Below are positions 36,966 through 47,999 of a stretch of DNA of 64,000 nucleotides, one piece after another. Under the pieces are notes generated by a model. It worked only from the letters and a program-made list of their open reading frames with translations, made no database searches and was not told where the DNA came from. The stretch is taken from contig JAHQIW010007390.1 in NCBI GenBank assembly GCA_019055375.1, positions 1 through 64,000 on the forward strand. Direction: 5' to 3'. This stretch comes from Parelaphostrongylus tenuis (lineage: Eukaryota > Nematoda > Chromadorea > Rhabditida > Metastrongylidae). Both the position numbers and the translations under genes were made by a program. The number at the start of each line of letters is the position of its first letter. Within the stretch, counting starts at the first letter, position 1.

Positions 36966-37379
36966 TCAGTGGGTATATCTGAAACATCATACCACTGCTC
37001 CCAAGCAGTCAAGCGAAGAGAATTCGATTTGGTTATCAATCTAAATACTTGCGAAGTAGCAGTTTTATATAGCTGGCGTCTTGTGACAAAGAACGTATTT
37101 CATGATTTAAATGTATATGAAACTTAAGAAAAATTCTTTCTTAGCTTTCGTTCTTTCTCTAGTTGAATGGGAAAGTGAGCAGCAACCATCACTCCTACAG
37201 GAACATTATTCATCTGCCTCCATTTTGACTAGTGATGATCTTATACGTACTCACTTGTGTGTTATGTCAGTAGTGTTTCAATTCTTTCGTAATGTCGGAT
37301 ATCATTCCACCGAATCGAGAGAATAGACAGCTTTGTTACTCTAAAGTGGTGTATCGCTGCATCACCTGTAACTTCGTTG

Positions 37380-38230
37380 ATTCTCAGAAGATTCCAAAAG
37401 GGAGTTCAGCAAACTTCCTTTCATCAACTTTCTAAGATTTTTATGACGATTTATAGACTATTTCTTCTGTGGCCCTCTTGTTGTGCATTTGACAGATTGA
37501 AATCTATTTATCAATGGCTGCTGAGTATAGATTGTCATCAAGATATAGTATGTGTACGACCCTTTCTATTCTGGAAAATCTGTGTATGGAACGGTGTACA
37601 CCCTTCTTTTTCTGGACTGTTGACGTTGGTTTGAGCTCCGAAACTTTTCTTGCAGTTGCGAGAGGCGTACTATTCTTTGCATCTACCATTGTATTTCACG
37701 ACTGATGCTGAGTTATCCTTCATTCTACTTGCGCTGCATCCACATTTCTGACTCAAAGGTTAGAGCAGAATAAGTTTTGAGTCAGAAAGAAGAGCACACA
37801 GTTGCGAGGCCTTGTTTTCTTACTGAATCTTTGATGCTGTTGAAACTCGTCAGGTCGCTCGGTTTTTCCTGCTCCTTCAAGCGCAGCTAATCATCATGTT
37901 CTCTTTTTGATTTTGATAGATGTAAATGGAATTTTTAAAAATCGTCCTTTCGTCAAGCATAGAAGACTTGCGATTCCAATTTATCTCTGATGAAAACTGT
38001 TTTCCTCGTGTCAAGTTTGAGACCAATCCTTCTACTAGATTGCAAAAGTCGGTGCACATTTGTGCCTGCTGAACGATGGTTTCAGCAAGCAAATATGATA
38101 ATAATGCCGATTGTCACTCTCCTACTCTGTCTCAGTCCAATATTTTATGATGTTATGAAAAATGGTAGTAAGTAATTCGATAAGATATCTTCGCCATATT
38201 CAATCCCTGTTGTTTTAGGAATCGTTATAA
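37380..38230 (-). mobile_element. Probable RTE retrotransposon C-terminal fragment
   Basis: The minus strand reads DFCNLVEGLVSNLTRGKQF (38.03-37.97 kb) and, further on, VVHILYLDDNLYSAAIDK (37.57-37.51 kb), resembling the RTE blocks L.LN..KT.F and W-G-H..LDDN.WS.A. Heavily decayed, so less certain than the other RTE copies. Confidence 0.5.
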
Positions 38231-38239
38231 CGATGTTGA

Positions 38240-40375
38240 ATTCTAACATTGTTTCTCTGGAGCGTTTCCAAATTCGCAATTAAGTTGTCAGATGCCTGTG
38301 GCTTGCAGATGCCAGTTGGATTATCAGTTCAAGCGCTTTTGGTGGCAGACGTCACTAAGTGGCATATCGATTCGCGGCTTTCATAACGCTACAGTGACGA
38401 TGCTGAAGAAGGCTGTCAAATCCTTCCTCGATGTTGCTAATAACAGTTTCTCCTCAACAGGTGGCTAGTGATTTGTATCAACCTCAACAACTGGAAGTTT
38501 CACTCATCAAGCTTATCGTATTCCTAAACAACAGCATCATTGATTAGACAAAATATTAGATCCATTGCAATGTGGTCTATTTTGTTATGGTGCTCTCAAT
38601 CGGAAAGTCGCACGTTCACCGCAAAGACGGAGACTTCTAGGAATGAGTTACCATGGATTTTCTTCGTCGTCATGGTACATCGGACAATCTAGTCTCGCTC
38701 ATTTCCTGCTGAAAATTATGTTACAGATGGACAGTCATTAGATGCTCCCTAATCTCAATCTTAGCATTAAAATAATCAACGACGGCTGCGAAGAATACGT
38801 TGCTCCTATGAAGAAGTTCTTGAGTCCAAACAGAACGACTCGACTTCGCCTAAAAGTTAATTTGATGTTAGAGCTTAAACTACAGCGAAAGTGAGAGTCA
38901 GTACTGATTCACATTATGTCGACCGTATATGTCTTGTTTTGCGTGTTAGTTTTTGTATAGACCGATAATGAACGAAATCTTCCCAGCAAATGCGTCATCT
39001 TCTAAGAAATTTTCTAAAATCGTTTATCATGAGAAACATCTATTACTGGAAATGATGAAACAACGTGAAAAGCGTAACGCCTCTTGATCATGCAAGGTCG
39101 ATAACTTCGTTTCTTTTTTTTGTACCTCCACGATTAGATCGTGTATAAAATCCCATAGAACTGTATATGTATTACAGATAAGAAAATCACTTTATTCCAT
39201 TTGATTAGAGCATTTTGAGCAGCGTAGCAAGGACGTGATCATCTAGAAGCATCTGTACACCTGTCTCTTCCAGTGCTGCCGCAGCAAGGACTCGCGCGGC
39301 GCCAGAAGAGCGAGATCCAATGTCATAGACTTTCCTACCAATCTATAAACTGCTGAGCTCTTGACGTAGCATTTGAATACTGACGCTAGCTTGCCATTCC
39401 GCCCACAGTGTATAGTGACAAATTTATTTTGCAAACAGCTTCTATCCACCGCAAATGTACAATCAATCATTGAGATTCGCTGTAATAAAAAACCTTTCTT
39501 TGGGCTGAAACTCCAAGGCAGTTTTTCCAACTACGAGTGCTAGTTACCTCGCAATGTGACTATTATGTAGATTTATAAGGACAGCGATTTATACAGAAAC
39601 GAGTTAACTAAGTTGAACATCAACTGTTGTCACTGTAAATACAATTTACGAGTATTGAGCGGGATCAGATTTCCTATATTTTTTCTGTTTCCTCCTCGCA
39701 AGATGAGTTTCTTTATGGAAATAGTGACATCATTTGCAGTCCTAAAAATATAGGAACTTTGTTCAGATATGTGCTACCATTTTACATACATCTTATTTGA
39801 GGGTCAAAGTTATTTTCTCTGGTGCAGAGAACCCAATTTGGTGAAATGTGTAGAATCTACGCTATTGATGGCAACTGAACTAGCGAGAAAGTTGAACACA
39901 AACGTTGTTTTCTTACGGCTTACTCTTCTGAACAGCAACTAGCTTTCTTTTGGAATGATGTACAATGTTATTCATGATCTTCTCCTTAGCACGAGAATTA
40001 CGTGGATTATGATGTAATATGAGCACCCATTAGGAGCGTGAAGGTTTTCATTAAGCTTCAAATTCATCTTATGCAAGATAAAAATTGAGAATTGTTTATC
40101 TAGGCGACGCTTTGATATGATCAGTACTCAATGTTATTAGGGTAGTTCACAGCTAGCCTTGCTGTTGGAACTGATATATTATTGAAGAAAATTTGTTCGG
40201 CAAAATTCAAAAAATGGCCTTACCAGCATGCTCTTGCGCCTTCATCTGGGACGGTCGGCAAGATCAATAGATCGAGGAAGGGGACCTATCTTGTTATTGG
40301 ATTAGTGGGAATACTCGAAGGAAATCGTAAAAGGATCAATCTTAGCTCGGTTTTCAAATGGAGTTATGGACTCCT
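38240..40375. other. No gene recognised
   Basis: Open frames under 100 codons; the largest (39243-39530, minus) has no family motif I recognise. Confidence 0.4.
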
Positions 40376-40379
40376 CTTT

Positions 40380-40725
40380 AGCACAAAAAAGAAGGAAAAG
40401 TATAATATGATAAAAATACCAGCCAGCTCGCAATCGAGTACGAAAACACTCTATGTTAGGTGAATGTTTCACTTGACATAGAGTGTAAAGCGTACGTCGT
40501 CGATAACTATATATAAGGAGTGTAAAGCTCCCGAGAGAACTGACTATAAAAAGATCGACAGACGATGGGTTCTGCCCGGCTGATGAGTCTGTAAGGACGA
40601 AACACGTGTCTCGGGCTGTACAAGAGCCCTTACCAGACCACATGACATGTTGGCTCAAATAAAAATGAAAGGATCTATTGAAATTTGAGCGTGGTCTTAA
40701 TAAAGCACTCGAAGGAAAGGTACAA
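40380..40725 (+). mobile_element. Type A hammerhead (retrozyme-like) element
   Basis: Full monomer: GTATAATATGATAAAAATAC, GCAATCGAGTACG, CACTTGACATAGAGTGTAAA, the ribozyme at 40573-40617, CACATGACATGTTGGCTCAA, then TTTGAGCGTGGTCTTAAT and AAAGGTAC. No protein coding. Confidence 0.8.
40573..40617 (+). ncRNA. Hammerhead ribozyme type A, fully intact
   Basis: Stem I UGCCCGG/UCGGGCU, core CUGAUGA, stem II GUC-UGUAAG-GAC, core GAAA, palindromic stem III ACACGUGU, cleavage triplet GUC with the cut after 40610. Every invariant hammerhead position is present. The palindromic stem III without a loop points to dimer-dependent cleavage. Confidence 0.9.
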
Positions 40726-40883
40726 AAAGTACTTTTCGGAATATTTCTTGCGGTGTATGGTATTTCGACGCCTAACACCATGATGAGTTAGGGACCAACT
40801 AGAAAGCAGCACGAGCCAATTGATTTTTGATTCTGTGAATAAGTTCATAATGCTTATCACATTGGACTATATCGCAGTGATTA

Positions 40884-41205
40884 TACCTTTATTTCGAGTG
40901 CTTTGTTTAAACCACGCTCAAATTTCAGTAGATCCTTTCATTATTACTTGAGCCAACTTGTCATGTGGTCTGGTAAGAGCCCTTGTACAGCCCGATACAC
41001 GTGTTTCATCCTTACAGACTCGTCAGCCGGGCAGAACCCGTCGTCTTTCAATCTTCTTATAGTCAGTTCTCTCGGGAGCCTTACACTCCTTAGAGAAAGT
41101 CATCGAAGACGCACGCTTTACACTCTAGGTCAAGTGAAATTTTCACGTAACACAGAGTATTGCGCACTCGATTGCTCTTTGGCTGGTACTTTTATAAAGA
41201 GGATA
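40884..41205 (-). mobile_element. Type A hammerhead element, minus copy
   Basis: Full monomer of about 318 bp in reverse: from GGTACTTTTATAAAG at 41190-41204 (reverse) to AAATAAAGGTATAATC at about 40884. Ribozyme at 40989-41033. Confidence 0.8.
40989..41033 (-). ncRNA. Hammerhead ribozyme type A, intact
   Basis: CUGACGA, stem II GUC..GAU (one G-U wobble), GAAA, ACACGUGU, cleavage triplet GUA, stem I UGCCCGG/UCGGGCU. No core change. Confidence 0.85.
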
Positions 41206-41292
41206 TAAGAAGTGTAAGGCTCCCGAGTCAAAAGACGACGGGTTCTGCCCGGCTGACGAGTCTGTAAGGACGAAACACATGTATCGGGAAAG
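41206..41292 (+). mobile_element. Type A hammerhead element, short fragment
   Basis: Only GTGTAAGGCTCCCGAG to the ribozyme (41246-41290) is kept. The core CUGACGA/GAAA is intact, but stem III reads ACACAUGU and the 3' strand of stem I is cut after UCGGG. Confidence 0.7.
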
Positions 41293-41310
41293 AAAGTCTG
41301 ATGATCACCA

Positions 41311-41880
41311 GGGAGTCGTGGTCTTACCGTACCCAACTATTTTTAGATGCTCTGCAGTCTAATTATTTTCTCGTTTCCTCCGCTATGGAGTTTTTCCCAT
41401 GTGGACGCCGACACGAGACATTTGATCAAGTTGAAGAGGTATTGGAAATTTTCGATCCAAAATCTAAGGAATGGTGTTTCGAACAAAGCGTTGGCAAAAG
41501 ATCGTGCTTAATGATGGCCTTTGTTTTAAGAATATTTGTTGTGATAAGGATGTAACACGCTTTGAGCTGTGAGGTCTAGTGGTATACAGACGCCTGTTTC
41601 GGCGAGTGAGGGTGATACTGATGAGTCCAAATAGGAAAAATTCTTAAAACAGAGGCCATCATTAACCACGATCTCCTGTTAACGACCTACTCGAAGCACC
41701 ATTCCTTCGATTTTGGATCGAAAATTTCCAATGCCTCCTCAATTTGATGAAATGTCTCATATCGGCGTCCACGCAGGAAATGTTCTATTGCGGCGGAGAC
41801 GAGACTATAATCGGATTGCACAGCATCTGGGTGCGCTAAGACCACGACTCCCTTCTGATTATCAAACTTTCTTTGGTCAT
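41311..41880. mobile_element. Inverted duplicate of a mariner transposase 3' part
   Basis: The plus strand (41.36-41.48 kb) reads RRHETFDQVEEVLEIFDPKS KEWCFE. The minus strand (41.87-41.69 kb) reads RRYETFHQIEEALEIFDPKS KEWCFE: the C-terminal end of a mariner-type transposase twice, in opposite orientation. Between them (41577-41650) lie remnants of a type D hammerhead: on minus GAAAC plus stem III ACAGGCGUCUGU, on plus CUGAUGAGUCC..AAAUAGGA. Confidence 0.65.
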
Positions 41881-41889
41881 CATTGCAGA

Positions 41890-42655
41890 GTGAAGTTTAG
41901 CATTGTCCTGCTGAAGCAGCTCGCGCTTTCGACAAATCAATGCTGGGCACTTTTCCTTCAACGCAGTCCGAGTTTCTTACGTAAATTTCATGAGATATTT
42001 CCATAAACCTACAATAACCGATACTGTGTAAAACAAACATGAATTCTGAATTGTTTGCGGGAACTAAAAAACTCTTCTTCAACCTAGTATCACAACAAAT
42101 ACCATTCTATTAACGCACAGGGCATAGATACATAAGGAGGAAGGTTTTCACGTGGATGTGACCATTCTCGTACAAGAACGTAAGACCTCGCCACCTAAGT
42201 TCTCGAGGTATTTCGGATTTAAACCATAAATCCGCATTTGAATGGGAAAGATGATTGCCTCATAGTCACGCATGATTTCGCGCTATATTTTGGACCGATT
42301 TTTATAGATCTGAGCTGTCCATACAATTCGACCATGTAAGATTCGGTTCTGCTGGTCTGGTTATTGACTAGCAGACTAAAAAACAACGAGTTACGGTTAG
42401 TATATAATAGAAGATAATTACTATACCCTTTAATTTTAGCGCTTGTCTTTGTTTTCGTCTACTTTAATTAGGAAAATGTTCAATTGGACGAAATGCACGT
42501 CATTTTGGCTTTTTCAGATTTTGAAAAATTCGAGAAGCGCCGAAACATTCTCATTGATACGGCTTCTGTTGTACTATATTGTACAAAATAAACATGTTTT
42601 AATAGCCTCGTGTTTGCTTGATTAAAATATCATGGCTTTATTGTTCTTTTCTCTT
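41890..42655. other. No gene recognised
   Basis: The start may contain further mariner 3' flank; the rest shows no motif. Confidence 0.4.
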
Positions 42656-42659
42656 AGAT

Positions 42660-42900
42660 GGTGACAGGTGAAAAGGAACCCCTTTTGCTGGACAAGGACT
42701 TATCATAAGAGTATTAGTAATCAATCTAAAGTTTAGACCTATGGCTACAGCGCTGTGTGGCCGTTTTTTGACAGAACCTTTTCATTGCATTGTAGCATGC
42801 AAAATAAAGTTTTGTTTAACACCAGGAGCGTGCTTTTACCGCAGCTTCGCTTCACTGGCATATTAACGTGTCGTTTGTAGTATCAGAACCATACGTTTCA
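42660..42900. mobile_element. T1 element, left end
   Basis: Left terminal repeat sequence (TTTTGCTGGACAAGGACTTA, AGAGTATTAGTAATC, TATGGCTACAGC) followed by TGCATTGTAGCATGCAAAAT. Comparison with 45.48 and 46.74 kb shows the uninterrupted version of the mariner insertion site. Confidence 0.6.
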
Positions 42901-44400
42901 TTTGGAGTTTTTCTTAAATGCTGAATAAAAATTCCTGATTAACACACTGACGACCATTGATTCACGGCTCTAGACCTGCTCTTCGCGCATGCGGCGGCTT
43001 GGCTGCGAGTAGCCCCCCTGAGGATGCCTCGTGCTAATGTCGATCGTGAGAAAGGTCGATTTTTGATCCCTTTAGACGGCGCTTATCTGAACTTCTTGGT
43101 GTTAGACTTTTGCTTCCAATACAGTATGTTCAAATACGACCATACCGTATTGCGCCTTATCTCATACAGTAACAACGTAATACAAGCAATCAATTCATTA
43201 ATTATCAATGTTACTCCGCAATCTACGTGTCGGATCAAAAAGAATTGAAATGTTTAATAACTGGGCATTTTTGCTATGGTAATTATGTTATAGAAGAACC
43301 TTCGATAATAATGTGCATCAAAATGGTAACACCAACAAAACTACAGTGAAGTGTTGTGGTAGGAACCAAACAAGCAATTTTCTTCCCGATGGACAGGGTG
43401 TTGCTTATCAGAGGGGGCAGAGACAGCCAGTAATTCCCACGCTGGTATTACAATCGCAGAACAAGAGGCGGAGCCGTTCCCATGCTGAAGTTAGTGCCGC
43501 AGAGGAGGTGGAGCGAAAAGCCTCGCCTTACAAGTTGGAAACATGAAAGTTGGGGCCTCAAAAATCAAAGGGTTAATTTAGCAATATTTCTCCAGTTTGT
43601 GAAGTTCTTCAGCTTTGTGCCCAAGACACTTGAAAGAAACCTCGTTTTGTCTATGCGCTTAGACTGTTATTGTCATTATGTCAACCCGCGTAAGCCTGAG
43701 TAAGCTAAGTTTGGGTGTGCGAAACGTAATCTTCTTTCTTTCTTTCATCGCTCTGAGTGACCTTTTCAAAACTAAATTGGGATGCAGAATACTTATAATT
43801 ATGCTTTCAAATACTTGCTAAAAGTCTAACAGAGACCATTTACAAGCCCTAGCCGCCTCGATGCCGTTAATGACGAATGCTGCGAAAGGCCATCCACACA
43901 GCCGTACATGCATCCTAACAGAGTAAAAAACTGCGTACCGAGTCAGAAAGCCAATTTCAATGTTGCTGCCACAGTGCACGCAAGAGGCATTTATATGAAG
44001 TGAACAGATTATCAAAATCGCCGAGACGCGAGCTATCAAGTCAACGTCAAAAATTTGGGCCCGTAGAAAGAAAAGCTTTACCATTAAAAGGCTGCGAAAA
44101 GCATTGCAATAGCAGAACAGTACGTGATCTATCCACGAGGATGTTTAGATGACCCGGCTTCACAGTTCTTGTGATACAACAAACAGCTGTCATATTTCTG
44201 GTACTCTTTGTGGTGCTAGATAACCATTTACAAGTTTACAAGTTGTCCAACTCTGGAGACCGTGTAATAGTTCTAGCGTATTTTTGGTAAGATTCTTACA
44301 AGACAGCAATAAGTCTTTGTTTGAACTTTCATGATTTCAATTTATTCATGCTTTGTCTTTTATTTCGATCATCTTTATGGGAACCTCGTGATTTGAGCTT
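42900..44400. other. No gene recognised
   Basis: Two overlapping open frames at 43313-43703 have no recognisable motif. Otherwise AT-rich. Confidence 0.4.
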
Positions 44401-44412
44401 TATATATATATA

Positions 44413-44462
<50 letters not shown>
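44401..44462. repeat. (TA)n microsatellite
   Basis: About 31 TA units with one phase break near 44420. It directly abuts the start of the type A hammerhead tandem repeat. Confidence 0.95.
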
Positions 44463-44464
<2 letters not shown>

Positions 44465-44864
44465 CATGTTGGCTCAAATAAAAATGAAGGGATCTATTGG
44501 AATTTGAGCGTCGTCTTAATGAAACACTCGAACGAAAGGTACAATATGATAAAAATAAAAGCCAAAGAGCAATCGAGTGTACAAAACTCTGTTTAGGTGA
44601 AAATCTCGCTTGTCATAGAGTGCAAAACGTTAGTCTTCGATATCTCTCTGCAGGGAGAGCAGGCTCTCGAGAGAACTGACTAATAAAAAGATTCAAAGAC
44701 GACGGATTCTGCCCAACTGACTAGTCTGTGTGGACAAAACAAGTGTATCGGGCTGGAGAAGAACCCTTACTAGACCACATGACATTTGGCTCAAACAATA
44801 ATGAGAGGATCTATTGAAATTTGAGCTTGGTCTTGATAAAACACTCGAACAAAAGGTATAGTAT
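44461..44864 (+). mobile_element. Type A hammerhead elements, head-to-tail tandem
   Basis: CATGACATGTTGGCTC near 44463 recurs as CATGACATTTGGCTC at 44778, and each is followed by the same ATCTATTG.AATTTGAGC and AAACACTCGAAC.AAAGGTA. The period is about 318 bp: one full monomer plus the tail of the preceding one. This is the tandem layout of retrozymes. The ribozyme is at 44710-44754. Confidence 0.8.
44710..44754 (+). ncRNA. Hammerhead ribozyme type A, decayed
   Basis: Boxes read CUGACUA and CAAAA, stem III ACAAGUGU. Probably inactive. Confidence 0.6.
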
Positions 44865-45492
44865 GATTCAGAAATTTTTATATCGATAATAAGATACAGA
44901 TGGACCGGTCATGATATCAAGAATATATGGCAGATGGACGAACATTGGAATGGACTTTAAGAAGATACAAACGTCTTCTCAGAAGATCATCAAAACATTG
45001 AGCAGTCGTGTCTGCTGCTAAGGTTAACAGTCATCATCTGCGGATAGCAATAAGTTTGGGATCACGGAATGAGCCGTACGAATGTCACTACGCTCGAAAT
45101 GGACCGCGCACCATGAACTACAATTGAGCGAGAGAGAGAAACAAATGGAAATGAAGCTGGGGCTTGCACTGCTATTCGAGAAGGCCGTCCAGGCAGGTTG
45201 AGTAATCGTCTTAGGATATACTGCCTGACATGCCAGAAAAATAATACATACTTTCAAAAAATTGAACATGGAGAAACCAGTGGGTCATGCCTTTCACCCG
45301 AGCTGACTTATCGAACATACCGGTTTTGTCGGTTGAAAGACTAAGAAGTTTCTTTCTGATCAGGAGATAACAAATGAAAAGTCGATCTTATTGGCTGGAG
45401 AAGATTTCTTCGTGGAAATATTAGAAACCACTTCAAAGCTGAGACTTATGGCTACAGCTTCAGGCGGTCGGTTTTTGAAACACCCCTATATA

Positions 45493-46733
45493 TTGAGTCT
45501 CCAACTAGGTTTCCGAACTTGGTCCGAAAATTCATAAATATATTTTTCCACGTAATCAAAAGTACCAAATAACATTAACTGAAGTATTCTCCGTCTGACT
45601 GAATGCAAATCTGCCAACTCCCGAAGAGGGAAGTCAATTCCGAACTCATAAACTCTTCATTCTTCGATGCAAAACAACCAGTCAATTCTCGACGCAAATG
45701 ATTGATGTCTCGAAACGCTTCCTCTTGCCCAAGCAATGCTCCAATGATCTGAAGAGATTAAAATCAGACGGATACAGATTTGGCGAATACGGCGGGCGAT
45801 CCAAGTGCTCTAAACCTAGAATGGGTCAACTTCTTCCACGTTTCCTTGGCAACGTGTGGCTTTGCATTGTCTTGAAGCAAAATGGCTTCACGACGGCGAT
45901 GACGTGGAATTGCTTTCTTACAACGTCCAGTTGCTAACAATATTGCTCAATGTTGATGGTCTGATCGTCTTGCAACAAGTCCCAATGAATTGGCCCACTT
46001 CGGCCCCAAAAAATTATCAAAATTGCTTTTAGCGCAGATCAATTTGGTCTCGGTGTCGCTGCTCCTTGTTGACCTGGTGACAATCACTAATTTGGACGAC
46101 GCTAGCTCTTGAAGTAGATCCACTTATCGTCAATGATGACATTTCTGCTCAAAAACGAAAAGCGGCGATGACGATGAAGATGAGCTCGCACAACTTGCTT
46201 TCTCATGTTTTTGAGCTTGTGTGAGGTCGTGTAGAATCTAACTGCCCTTCCGCCATTTTTTGCCTGCATTTTTCAAAATCTTCCGCATCTACTCGTCTGA
46301 ACCAGTGGAAATTATCGGTCATATTATCTGTTGACAAAGTCGTATCTTCTTCAATCGCTTCAATGATTCTTCAGGATCATTGTCGCGCGGTCTTCTGGAT
46401 CTTGGTAGATCGGCCAAATCAGTATCTCCATTGCGAAACTTTGTAAATCATTCATGTACCGTAGTTCTTTCTATCCACAACTTTTCGGCCTTTTGCACGC
46501 GCACTGGTGCTATCAAACGCAGTTTGAAAATTGTTCCTCAATTGAAACTCGTAAAGGAGTAAATTTTGAATAACTTCCCGTGACGGCTCCATTGATGAAC
46601 AAGTAGTTGTAAAATGTACCAAACGATGCGCAAGAAAATTCTGTACAACATAGGTAAAACAAAAATTTGTTTTTATGAGAAAATTTGTATTTTATTTTTT
46701 ATATCAAGTTCGGAAACATGGTTGGAGACCTAA
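45493..46733 (-). mobile_element. Mariner transposon with TIRs, transposase broken
   Basis: TIRs of about 29 bp at 45493-45521 and 46705-46733 (TTTCCGAACTTG inner ends match in inverted orientation). The minus strand has transposase motifs: IDDKWIYF (about 46.12 kb), QDNAKPHVAKET (about 45.86 kb) and PPYSPNLYPSDFNLF (about 45.77 kb), the three catalytic Asp positions of a DD34D mariner. Stops and frameshifts make the transposase non-functional. It sits inside a T1 element. Confidence 0.85.
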
Positions 46734-47296
46734 CAACATTGTAGCATTCAAAATAAAATCATATTTCATATAACGGCGTGTTTTTTTTCTCTTATCTCGC
46801 TTATATTTTGTTGAATGAAAGTTCTTCCCCAGAGTACTAGTACTTAAACTATGACACAACCTTCACATAACTCAAAAATGTGTTTTTTCTTTGGAAAGCT
46901 CTTGTGAGCTTTCGATCCCCTCTGAACTGTGCTTCAAACCTCGCCAGACAGAGCTCTTTCATTACACTATTAGCAATCATCTCATAGGGTGATGCCTTCA
47001 GGTCCCGAAGATGTGCTTATTTTCTGTGAATACGGTTTAGCTGGGAAAATAAGGTCGAGTTCTACATTTTTGGTAACGTTGTTTGGAGACTAATCGACAA
47101 GGCTATGGCCGTGATAGGCGGCGTGGCAGGGGCGAAGCGAGGGGGGATCATCGATATTCTCTTAACAATTACCAAGACTGACTGTATATTAACCTTAGCA
47201 TGCTTCAAATTCCTATATATATTTTTTCCTATCTAATTCCTGATTATATGAAACCTGATTTTTTTCTTTAAGCCAACACGAGGTGTTACATTAAAC

Positions 47297-47340
47297 TTGA
47301 CAGCTGACGATTCGGCAGTTCACCTTCTTCAGACCCTACT
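47297..47340 (-). ncRNA. Hammerhead ribozyme type B, one core change
   Basis: Minus strand CUGAAGA, stem II segment AGGUGAACUGCC, then GAAUC instead of GAAAC, GUC, AGCUGUCAA. The changed A should impair catalysis. Confidence 0.65.
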
Positions 47341-47572
47341 TATACTAGTCAGTATATAAGACTGTTGTTTTGATGGGTAGAGTGCATTACGAGCCTACGT
47401 GATCTCCTTCCGGTGATCTCCACTCGAATCATCCAGTGGAACACATATAGAAAGCGGTGAGTATGTTGAGAGTTGATTTTGTGTTGGTGAGATTGAAATC
47501 TAGGTCTGGTGATTTTTTCTAAATGAGTAATGGAGGTGTTTGACTGATTGTATTGCGAACAATTTGACCTTT

Positions 47573-47615
47573 CCAGGCTCTGAAGAATGCGAACTGCAGA
47601 AACGTCAGCTGTCAA
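47573..47615 (+). ncRNA. Hammerhead ribozyme type B, core intact
   Basis: CUGAAGA, stem II UGC/GCA, GAAACGUC, stem I GCU/AGC extended by a G-U pair. Both catalytic boxes are conserved; stem I is short. Confidence 0.7.
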
Positions 47616-47999
47616 ATAAAGTTTAATGTAACACCTCATTTTTGGCTTAAAGAAGAAAATCAGGAATAATATTTTGCTATTCAATTGAGACTTTTTTTTC
47701 CGCTTCAGAAGAAACTCCAGATAAAACGATTGACTAGGAACTACGAATATTTCTTGACACATCGATATGCGTTTCGGTTTCCAGCGTATCATACGCGTGT
47801 CATAAATGTAAGCAAAGGGCGAGTATGAAACATAATCTTTGATTTAGATGTTACAACGCTATAAAAGAGTGTTTTGAAAAATCGGCAACTTGGGGCGGTA
47901 GCCTCAAGTCTCAGCATTCAAAGGTCACTAGTACTCCTTTGGGAAATTCCTCTCCAGCGAATGAGATCAGTTTTCAATTTGTTCTCTCCTAATCATAGA

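Larger units (their letters stand above)
47265..47650. mobile_element. Inverted pair of PLE 3' ends with hammerheads
   Basis: Arms CACGAGGTGTTACATTAAAC (47278) and GTTTAATGTAACACCTC (47622) bracket two divergent hammerheads (47297-47340 minus, 47573-47615 plus). The interior contains PLE 3' UTR-like sequence (GTAATGGAGGTGTTTGA, also upstream of the ribozymes at 0.55 and 58.0 kb). Confidence 0.7.

Noticed and set aside
38402..38425. CUGAAGAAGGC motif like the PLE ribozymes
   Set aside because: No GAAAC box follows within stem II distance and there are no PLE flanks.
40302..40781. 159-codon minus-strand open frame
   Set aside because: It is antisense to the type A ribozyme repeat and similar frames appear in every copy, which reflects the repeat rather than coding selection.
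47349..47792. 147-codon minus-strand open frame
   Set aside because: It spans the PLE ribozyme pair and T1 right arm; no domain recognised and no start context or homologue pattern.
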